Source: Clostridiales bacterium
GTDB lineage: Bacteria > Bacillota > Clostridia > Oscillospirales > Acutalibacteraceae
DNA length: 64,000 nt
Direction of reading: 5' to 3'
Assembly: GCA_019422525.1 (NCBI GenBank)
Contig: JAHZDE010000012.1
Location: 1 to 64,000, forward strand
Shown here: positions 33,606 through 41,200 of the stretch, piece by piece
Numbering within the stretch: position 1 is the stretch's first letter
How the letters are laid out: each line of letters opens with the position of its first letter
The notes under the pieces: generated by a model
Seen by the model: the letters and a program-made list of their open reading frames with translations, nothing else
The model's database searches: none
Told to the model about the DNA's origin: nothing
Position numbers and translations under genes: made by a program

Positions 33606-35276
33606 TTACATTTCCAAAATGGGCTCCTCTGCCGAAGCGCCTGCCGGTACCATGGGCAATACGTTGCAATCGGGGTCAATGTGGCAGTTAATCAGCACCG
33701 GGCCTTCGGCTGCCAACGCCTCTTTCAGCACCGGCTCCACTTCTTCCGGCTTGCTGATGGTCAGCGCCTTTACGCCAAAAGCTTCCGCCAGCAGTTCATA
33801 GTTGGTTTTCTTCTCCAGCGTAGTCTGGGAGAACCGGCCGCCATAAAACAGCTTCTGCCACTGGCGTACCATTCCCAAAACCTGGTTGTTGAAAATCAGC
33901 TCAATCACCGGAATCCCATATTTGGACAGGGTGGAAAGCTCGTTGCAGTTCATATGGAAGCTGCCATCACCGGCAATATTCACCACCTGTGCTTCCGGCA
34001 AACCAATCTGCGCGCCCAAAGCAGCACCCAAACCAAATCCCATGGTGCCCAATCCGCCGGAGGAAATAAACTGCCGGGGACTGCGGAAACGATAGAACTG
34101 TGCAGCCCACATCTGGTGCTGTCCCACTTCCGTGGACAGAACCGCTTTGCCGTCGGTCAGGCGGTCCAGAGTTTCCAGCACCTGCTGAGGGGTGACGGTG
34201 CCTTCCCGTCCGGGAAGCTGTACCAAGGGATACTCCTTCTGCCATTTGGCGATGTCCGCCATCCAGTTTTTGTGCTCTTTCTGGGAAAGGCGGCGCAAAA
34301 TTTCCTGCAAGATTGCCTTGGCGTCGCCCTTGAGCTTCACATCCACTTCGATGTTTTTGTTAAACTCAGCCGGGTCAATATCAATCTGGATGACCGGGCA
34401 GTGCTGGGCAAACAAATCTGCATTACAGGTAACACGGTCGGAAAAACGGGTTCCTACTGCCACGAACAAATCACAATTTTTCAATGCCAACGCCGCGGTT
34501 TTGGTGCCGTGCATTCCCAACATTCCCATATACCGTTCGCTCGTTTGGTCAAATCCCCCCTGGCACATCAAAGAAGAAGCCACCGGTGCATCCAGCTTTT
34601 CCGCCAGCTGCGCCACTTCTTCGCTGGCACCGGAAGAAATTACTCCGCCGCCGGTGTACAGGAAGGGACGCTCCGCCTTTTCCAGCAGCTCCATTGCCTT
34701 TTCAAAACGGAATTCCTGGGGCAGTGGGAAAACCTTGGGCGCTTCCGGCGTTTTGGGCGTATATTCGCAAAACTGGGCGCTGATGTCCTTGGGAATATCC
34801 ACCAGCACGGGGCCTTTGCGGCCTTCGTTTGCCAGCCGGAAGGCTTCCCGGATGGTGTCGGCCAGCTGGTTCACGTCTTTCACGATATAATTGTGCTTGG
34901 TAATGGGCATGGTCACGCCGGTAATGTCCACTTCCTGGAAGCTGTCCAATCCCAGCAAGCTGCGATTCACGTTGCCGGTAATGGCCACCACCGGCACCGA
35001 ATCCATATAGGCCGTGGCAATACCAGTCACCAGGTTGGTAGCGCCGGGGCCTGAAGTCGCAATACACACACCGACCCGTCCCGTTGCCCGGGCATATCCA
35101 TCGGCCGCATGAGCTGCACCCTGTTCGTGGGCTGTTTCAATATGTCGGATTTTGTCGCTGTATTTATACAGTGCGTCATAAATATTCAGCACGGCGCCGC
35201 CGGGATACCCAAAAACCGTATCCACACCCTGTTCCAGCAAACACTCCATGATGATATCCGAACCGTTGAGCTGCAT
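33606..35276 (-). CDS. ilvB: Acetolactate synthase large (catalytic) subunit
   Basis: 556 residues from the ATG at 35276 (AAAAGGAG upstream). The enzyme is thiamine-diphosphate dependent: catalytic Glu51 in HIETAHEQGAAHAADG, and the cofactor motif starts GDGSFHMN and ends in LIFNN. It makes acetolactate or acetohydroxybutyrate for valine/leucine and isoleucine. The upstream extension of the frame runs into the T-box leader and is not coding. Confidence 0.96.
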   Translation of the reverse strand: MQLNGSDIIMECLLEQGVDTVFGYPGGAVLNIYDALYKYSDKIRHIETAHEQGAAHAADGYARATGRVGVCIATSGPGATNLVTGIATAYMDSVPVVAITGNVNRSLLGLDSFQEVDITGVTMPITKHNYIVKDVNQLADTIREAFRLANEGRKGPVLVDIPKDISAQFCEYTPKTPEAPKVFPLPQEFRFEKAMELLEKAERPFLYTGGGVISSGASEEVAQLAEKLDAPVASSLMCQGGFDQTSERYMGMLGMHGTKTAALALKNCDLFVAVGTRFSDRVTCNADLFAQHCPVIQIDIDPAEFNKNIEVDVKLKGDAKAILQEILRRLSQKEHKNWMADIAKWQKEYPLVQLPGREGTVTPQQVLETLDRLTDGKAVLSTEVGQHQMWAAQFYRFRSPRQFISSGGLGTMGFGLGAALGAQIGLPEAQVVNIAGDGSFHMNCNELSTLSKYGIPVIELIFNNQVLGMVRQWQKLFYGGRFSQTTLEKKTNYELLAEAFGVKALTISKPEEVEPVLKEALAAEGPVLINCHIDPDCNVLPMVPAGASAEEPILEM

Positions 35277-35376
35277 AGTCAAAACTCCTTTTATGTATAA
35301 TTTCATTTTGTTCAAACTCGATTGTGCATGACCAGAGGAACACGAGCACAATTTCCATGGACAATAAAGGACAATG

Positions 35377-35648
35377 AAAAAGCCTCCGTCTCCAGTCATT
35401 TTGACCAGAGACGAAGGCGAAAAATTCAGTTCCTCCGCGGTACCACTCTGTTTGCCATAGATATGGCCACTTATGGGCATCCATCAATGCCTGCCCCAAT
35501 AACGGCGGGCTAACCGGGACAGCTTACTGGATTCAGCTGCCTGCTCCGGGGTGATTTCCTGCCGGTTCCGTACCGTCTCACACCAACCGACGGCTCTCTG
35601 AAACGGGAATCCAACATTCCTTCCCCATCCACACATTTTGCATCTATG
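35377..35648 (-). ncRNA. T-box riboswitch (Ile specifier) controlling ilvB-ilvN-ilvA
   Basis: The minus-strand leader holds the T-box core AGAGTGGTACCGCGG (35435-35449), which pairs with uncharged tRNA. A long terminator follows at 35377-35418, with stem GCCTTCGTCTC paired to GAGACGGAGGC and then TTTTT. The 5' part folds as stem I, with the specifier loop segment GAAATCACC. ATC at 35553-35555 followed by A reads as the isoleucine codon, fitting an operon containing ilvA. Low charged tRNA-Ile would stabilise the antiterminator and switch the genes on. The transcribed leader continues roughly 100 nt to the ilvB start. Confidence 0.93.
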
Positions 35649-35654
35649 CGTATA

Positions 35655-35683
35655 ATCATACGCTTCCGTTTTTGGTTTGTCAA
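35655..35683 (-). promoter_or_regulatory. Promoter of the T-box/ilvBNA operon
   Basis: On the minus strand, TTGACA (35678-35683) and TATGAT (35655-35660) with a 17-bp spacer. Transcription would start near 35648, right before stem I of the T-box. Confidence 0.88.
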
Positions 35684-35723
35684 GGATATTTTTAGGCGTT
35701 TTTCCAATTTTCCCGGAAAAGCC

Positions 35724-36230
35724 TCAATCCTTTTCCAGTACTTTCACGATTTCCCCCACAAAAACACGGTGGAAATCCCCAGCTGTATACTGTTTATCCA
35801 AAATCCGGCGGTCCAAAAAACACTCTTCCTTCATGTCCTGTTTATAGAGTTTCCGGCAAATAAACACCAGCTTTGCTTCCTGATAATAAGGCGCCGCCTG
35901 GTCAAATACAGGGGTCAAACCGGATTCTGCATCCTTGTCACAGTCTCTGCCGGACACTTTTCCGCACACCGTCAGCGCCTGCCGGTATTCTTCATCAAAA
36001 AAGCACAGGGAATAAAAGTCATTCTTTTCCACAAATTCCAAGGTATACCGCTGGGGACGGATATAAACGGTACTGACATAATTCCCCCACAGTTCCCCCA
36101 CGCTGCCCCAGCTGGCGGTCATGGTATTGTGTTTCTGCTCGTTGCCGGCTGTAATCAGCATCCAGCCTTTATTGATAAGCGTAAATGGATTTACTGTCAG
36201 CTTTTCTACTGTTGTTTCATGAAATGACAT
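35724..36230 (-). CDS. Flavin reductase-like FMN-binding protein
   Basis: 168 residues. The fold of the flavin reductase/NADH:FMN oxidoreductase (DIM6/NTAB) family is indicated by PFTLINKGWMLITAGNEQKH, NTMTASWGSVGELWG and the flavin contact region VYIRPQRYT. Such small proteins bind FMN or FAD; partners vary widely. The second ATG at 36230 lies 8 bp after AGGAGG and is chosen over the GTG just before it. It stands alone between the T-box promoter and a lipoprotein gene. Confidence 0.85.
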   Translation of the reverse strand: MSFHETTVEKLTVNPFTLINKGWMLITAGNEQKHNTMTASWGSVGELWGNYVSTVYIRPQRYTLEFVEKNDFYSLCFFDEEYRQALTVCGKVSGRDCDKDAESGLTPVFDQAAPYYQEAKLVFICRKLYKQDMKEECFLDRRILDKQYTAGDFHRVFVGEIVKVLEKD

Positions 36231-36328
36231 CACTAAGACCTCCTGTCGTCTTCACGACTTTTGCACCTATACATTTTATTCATGATTATAGAGTATGTAC
36301 CCTGCCCATAAGAATATGCCTCAAACGG

Positions 36329-36910
36329 CTACTCATTCGGCAGCATCAGCTCTCCCTCATAGGAAAGCTGCCACGAATACTCCATATCATCATAGTAATA
36401 TAAAAAAGTTTTCCCATCTTCGGAATAATAATATTTTTCATTGTACTGTTCCTGCGGGTCTCCGGTGGTTCCCACAGACGAATCCGTCAAAAACTGCACA
36501 CAAAAATCCTTTGTGACAGCCTGGTTACCGGTGGACTGCACCATAGCGGCAAAAGGAGCCAAGTGGCTTTCCGGTGCATTGCTGCCCAAGCCATATGTAT
36601 GACTCATGGTAATGGAAACCAAATGGGACGGCTCTGGCACATCGGACAAACAGGTTTCCAGCATGACGGAAATCTGTGTTGCCTCATCCAGCTCCACGGT
36701 ATAGTATCGGATATAATAATCCGACGACTCATAGTTGTCTCCTGGCTGAGTATCCTCCCGCATTACATACAGATAAGGTTCTATTGCGGCTTCCATGCTC
36801 GTTTGACAGCGGTCAAATTCCTGCGCGGCAGTTTCCCGGGCTTCTTCCTTGGACACACAGCCGGACATACAAAGGAACAGAGGCAGCAGCAGCAATATCA
36901 TTCGTTTCAT
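36329..36910 (-). CDS. Small secreted lipoprotein of unknown function
   Basis: 193 residues. The signal KRMILLLLPLFLCMSGC ends in a lipobox with the lipidated Cys at residue 18. The mature part is acidic, Tyr-rich (DYYIRYYTVEL, YYYSEDGKTFLYYYDD) and has no family I recognise. It should be anchored on the outer face of the membrane. It has its own promoter; the flavin reductase gene downstream is about 100 bp away. Confidence 0.78.
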   Translation of the reverse strand: MKRMILLLLPLFLCMSGCVSKEEARETAAQEFDRCQTSMEAAIEPYLYVMREDTQPGDNYESSDYYIRYYTVELDEATQISVMLETCLSDVPEPSHLVSITMSHTYGLGSNAPESHLAPFAAMVQSTGNQAVTKDFCVQFLTDSSVGTTGDPQEQYNEKYYYSEDGKTFLYYYDDMEYSWQLSYEGELMLPNE

Positions 36911-36960
36911 TTTTATCTACCGCCTTTCTGAAAAAACAAAAACAATCTCCAGCTGTCATT

Positions 36961-36988
36961 ATTATACCAAAAAATTGTATAAAAACAA
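36961..36988 (-). promoter_or_regulatory. Promoter of the lipoprotein gene
   Basis: On the minus strand, TTGTTT (36983-36988) and TATAAT (36961-36966), 16-bp spacer, in a very AT-rich segment 50 bp upstream of the start codon. Confidence 0.55.
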
Positions 36989-37051
36989 TCTTTTTCAAGA
37001 TTTGTTCACAAAAAGTCCAAGATATTTTATAAATTTCTTTTCTTGCCCTTC

Positions 37052-37831
37052 TCAAGCTTTTTCGCCTGTCCGTCGATGGTATTCCCCAGGGGTACAACCG
37101 CACACCTCACGGAAATACCGGGTGAAGTGGCAAACGCTTTTAAAGCCGCACAAGGAAGCCGCCTGCTGTACCTGCATGGTTTCGCTGGTCAAAAGGTTTT
37201 TGGCCCGGTCCATTCTTGCTTTTAAAAGGTCCTCACGGGGGGAAGTCCCAAAAAAGTCCCGGTAGTAGCTGTAAAACTGGCTTTTCCCCATATTGACCAG
37301 CCCGCACATTTTTTCAATATCCCAGTCTTCCTCACAGCGGGACAAAACCGTCAGCCTTGCCTGCTGGAACTGCTCCCTGAGGGAACCGGTGCTTTGATTC
37401 CCGCTTTCCAATAGACGCCCGGTCATAATCAAAAGCCGGCGCATCAGCAAATCCTCCATTTCCTGTGAGTGACTGTCCTGATTCAAATACTCTTCCTGTA
37501 AATCCTTGAGCAGCAGGTTCAGCTTGTCAGGAGAGGCCGGATAAAACACCCGGTTGACCGGTATCCCATAAGTTTTGGGAAACTCTTCGCTGCTGGCAGC
37601 AAAATGCACATAGCTGTTACGAAAGGCTTCTACGCTATGATAATTCTGGCAAGTACCCGGAGAATACAGCAGACATCCGCCTGCCCGGGCTGTTTCCCGC
37701 TCCGTTTTAAAAACCACATACATCGGCGCTAAAAAAAGCAGAAACAGCCAGTCTCCGCTGCCTGCTGGCCGATAAATTCTGTCTTTATCACAATTTTGGC
37801 GGGAAAATTCACAATAATGGATTTGGTACAT
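37052..37831 (-). CDS. AraC-family transcriptional regulator
   Basis: 259 residues from an ATG preceded by GGGAGGAG. The N-terminal half (1-135) is a cupin-like sensing domain (LLYSPGTCQNYHSVEAFRNS). The C-terminal half carries the two AraC helix-turn-helices: WDIEKMCGLVNMGKSQFYSY and VQQAASLCGFKSVCHFTRYF, then REVCGCTPGEYHRR. The sensing layout is like regulators of glycan-use genes. It is divergent from the giant phosphoesterase gene, whose regulation it might influence. Confidence 0.9.
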   Translation of the reverse strand: MYQIHYCEFSRQNCDKDRIYRPAGSGDWLFLLFLAPMYVVFKTERETARAGGCLLYSPGTCQNYHSVEAFRNSYVHFAASSEEFPKTYGIPVNRVFYPASPDKLNLLLKDLQEEYLNQDSHSQEMEDLLMRRLLIMTGRLLESGNQSTGSLREQFQQARLTVLSRCEEDWDIEKMCGLVNMGKSQFYSYYRDFFGTSPREDLLKARMDRAKNLLTSETMQVQQAASLCGFKSVCHFTRYFREVCGCTPGEYHRRTGEKA

Positions 37832-37862
37832 TTTCACTCCTCCCAAAAAGCCTTCCTGATTC

Positions 37863-37891
37863 AATGTACTCCTCACCGGAGAAAAAGTCAA
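37863..37891 (-). promoter_or_regulatory. Promoter of the araC-type regulator
   Basis: On the minus strand, TTGACT (37886-37891) and TACATT (37863-37868) with 17-bp spacing, about 30 bp before the start codon. Confidence 0.5.
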
Positions 37892-38137
37892 CACTTCTTT
37901 TCCCGGCTTCTATTTGGAACTTTGCACTGTTCTCATTGACTTCCTAAAACGCCCCGGAAGCTTCACACGGATTTTTCCTATTTTTTTCCAATAATTTACC
38001 ATTCCTTTCTTTTTCGCTATTTTTTCTCCCATATTCTCTTTTTTTGCTTTCTGGAATATTTTTATAAACCAGTAAACATTTTACAACAAATTACCAAAGT
38101 TTTACATACCGCTGCCTTTCAATTTCACAAACATCCC

Positions 38138-38143
38138 TATACT
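38138..38143 (+). promoter_or_regulatory. Putative -10 box and leader for the phosphoesterase/WNPxTH operon
   Basis: TATACT lies 98 bp before the start codon; the only -35 candidate 17 bp upstream is CTTTCA (weak), so an activator may be needed. The 410-bp gap 37832-38241 between the divergent AraC gene and this operon holds a T-rich, gene-free stretch (37960-38100) and this leader. I recognise no riboswitch or clear hairpin in the gap. Confidence 0.4.
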
Positions 38144-38241
38144 GGAATGACAGAGGACTGTTACCGGAGCCCTGCAAATGCCAGTGGAAAACCCGCCAGT
38201 CTGCTCACGCCAAAGAGAAATGGAGATGTCGAGGGATTTAT

Positions 38242-41200
38242 ATGCAAAAGAAGATTTTTCAAAAAGTACTGAGCATTTGCCTGGCGCTGTCTGTCCTGAT
38301 TGGACTGATGCCCCAAAGCTCCGTATTTGCCGCCGGAGATACCCTGAAAATCTGTGTCATCTCGGACGCGCACTACTATCCGCTGACTTATGTATCAGAT
38401 TGTGAGGATTATCAGACTTATGTAAACGGCGACCCCAAGATGCTGGCAGAATCCGGCTCTATTCTGGACTCAGCCGTGGAAATGATTGAAAAAGACCAAC
38501 CGGACATTGTGCTGGTTTCTGGCGACCTTACCAAAGACGGTGAGAAAAAGGGGCATCAGGAATTTGCCGCCGAAATGCAGCAAATCGAAGATCATACCGA
38601 TGCCGAAGTCTTTGTCATTAACGGCAACCACGATATTTACAATTATCAGGATGCCTGCACCTTTGAAAACGGCAAGAAAGAAAACACCGAAACTGTTACT
38701 CCTTCTGAATTCAAAGAAATCTATGCCAATTTCGGCTATAACGGGGAGTTCAACGCCAATTACTACACACCCCCTGCAGGAAAGCAGGCCGGCGGCCTCT
38801 CTTACACCGCTGATTTGGGGGATTATGTGATTCTGGCACTGGATTCCGGCATGTATAGCCCCGACGCCACCGGCATGGATACCAACGAACACATTACTGC
38901 CGGACGGGTGGACGAGGATTTACTGCAATGGGCGGTCAAACAGATTCAACAAGCCGAAGCCCAAGGGAAAACCGTTATTGGCCTGATGCACCACGGACTG
39001 ATTCCCCACTTCGACATGGAAGACCAGGTGCTCAGTGAATATGTGGTGGAGGATTGGGAAGAAACCGCTACGGCACTGGCCGACGCCGGCATGCGGTACA
39101 TTTTTACCGGCCATATGCACGCTAACGATATTGCTGAATACACCACCGTTAATGGAAATCATCTGACCGACCTTGAAACCGGTTCCCTCTCTTCCTGGGG
39201 CTCCCCGGTACGCTCCGTAACCCTTTCCAAAGGGGCAAAACTGAATGACGGTACCAACCGCACCCACGAAAATTTTACCGTTAACACCGAAAGCGTCAAG
39301 TCGATTGTTTATAACGGCGAGACGATTGAAGATTTTGCCGCGTATACGAAGGAAAAACTATATCCGGAAACTCTCTTGAACAACATGGCCAACGGTATGC
39401 TGGTCCCCATGCTGAAACAAATCAGCGAAAAGGGCATCCGGGAATTTATTTCAGAAATGGCGCCGGATTTGGATATTAACGGAACGATTCTCGGCATGGT
39501 ACAGGACACTTTGAAAGGCGGCATGCAGCTGGAACTGGGCTCGGGAATCGGTCGTGTCAATGTCAGCTATCGAAACGGCGGAATTCAGCTCTCCCCTTCC
39601 GGTACAGCCGGGCTGATTGGAGATATGACCATCACCGACGAGCAAGTCATTGAAATGGTGGACGACCTGCTGAACAAAGTCCAAACCCGTTATATTGACA
39701 ATCCCGATTACCTGCTGAACAAGGTGGACGAAATCGTAACAAAGGTTTCCAACTTCGGTGTAGCCTCTCTGGGAACGCCGGAAGAAAAAAGTCTTTATGA
39801 TTTGGTTGTCCTGATTCTCATGAACCATTATCAGGGAGCGGAAAATTCCCCGGAATGGGTGGAACAGGCTCGCGAGTATATCAAGAGCGGCGAAATCATT
39901 TCCAACCTCATCGACATGCTGCTGGATGAAGTCATGGGAATCGTGGATGATTTGACAAATGAACTTTCTGTTGATACCAGCATTGCCTTCAGCGGTATTT
40001 GGAAAATCGCCATTGATGCCAAAACCGACAACGGTAATCTGAAAGCCATTCTGGACATGGCCGGTCTGGATGTCCGCACGCTGCTGGAAGGGCTTCTCAA
40101 CGAATATATGAGCGAAAGCTTTCTCACCGGTATGGGTGGCCTGATTGATGATGTAGCCAGCTCCATGCTATATGATGATACCCAAGACGACGTGGAAAAC
40201 GGCGAGGGCCGTACCATTGTATTTGACGGGACAGTAGAAAAGCCGGAACCTTCGGTGGAAAACGGCCTGCTTCCCGACCAGGTGACCATGACCTTTGGCT
40301 CGGATACGGAAACAGGACGAGCTTTCAGCTGGTACACCGGGATCATGGTGGACAGCGGCGCAGTACAGCTTTCCACTTCACCGGATTTTTCGGATGCGCA
40401 AACCATTACAGCCGATACCACACAGGTGGTAAAACCCAAAACCCTCCTAAATCTGGGACTGATTACCACTTATGCCACCAAAAAAGCCAATCGCCATACC
40501 GCCCAAGTAGAAAATCTGGAGCCGGACACCACTTATTACTACCGGGTCGGCTGCCCGGAACAGGGATACTGGAGTGAACCGGTTTCCTTTACCACCGATG
40601 GCGGAAACGATGATGCTTTTACCTTTATCGATGTCAACGACTCTCAGGGCATGGTGCAGTCGGACTATGAGACCTATCTCAACACCCTGAAACAGGCGGA
40701 TGAAATGTTCCCCGACGCTTCCTTCCTGCTTCACAGCGGCGACTTTGTAGACGATGGAAGCAACGAAACCTATTGGAGCTGGGTGCTGGATGACCCTGTT
40801 TCCATGTCCCTGCCCATTACGCCGGCTGCCGGCAATCATGAGGACAAATCCGATGTAGAAGGCGTCACCACTCCCAATGCGCTGATGTCCCATTTCAACT
40901 TCCAGAATTTGCCCGAACAAGACACCGATACCGGCGTGTATTATTCCTACGAATATAAAAACGCCACCTTTATTGTCCTGAACACCAACGATATAACCAA
41001 CGACGGCTATCTCTCCGATACACAGTACGACTGGGCCTATGAGACGGCAAAAGATGCGGATACAGAATGGAAAATTATCCTGCTGCACAAGTCCCCTTAT
41101 TCCAACGGACCCCATGCCCAAGACGACGATGTGGTGGCCATCCGCAGCCAGCTAAACCAGCTTTCGGCGGAATGTGACATTGACCTGGTGCTGTCCGGTC

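Noticed and set aside
38150..38241. Possible riboswitch in the leader of the giant phosphoesterase
   Set aside because: GC-rich segments with repeated GCCAGT were noted, but they fit no riboswitch core I know and give no stable stem-loop with terminator.
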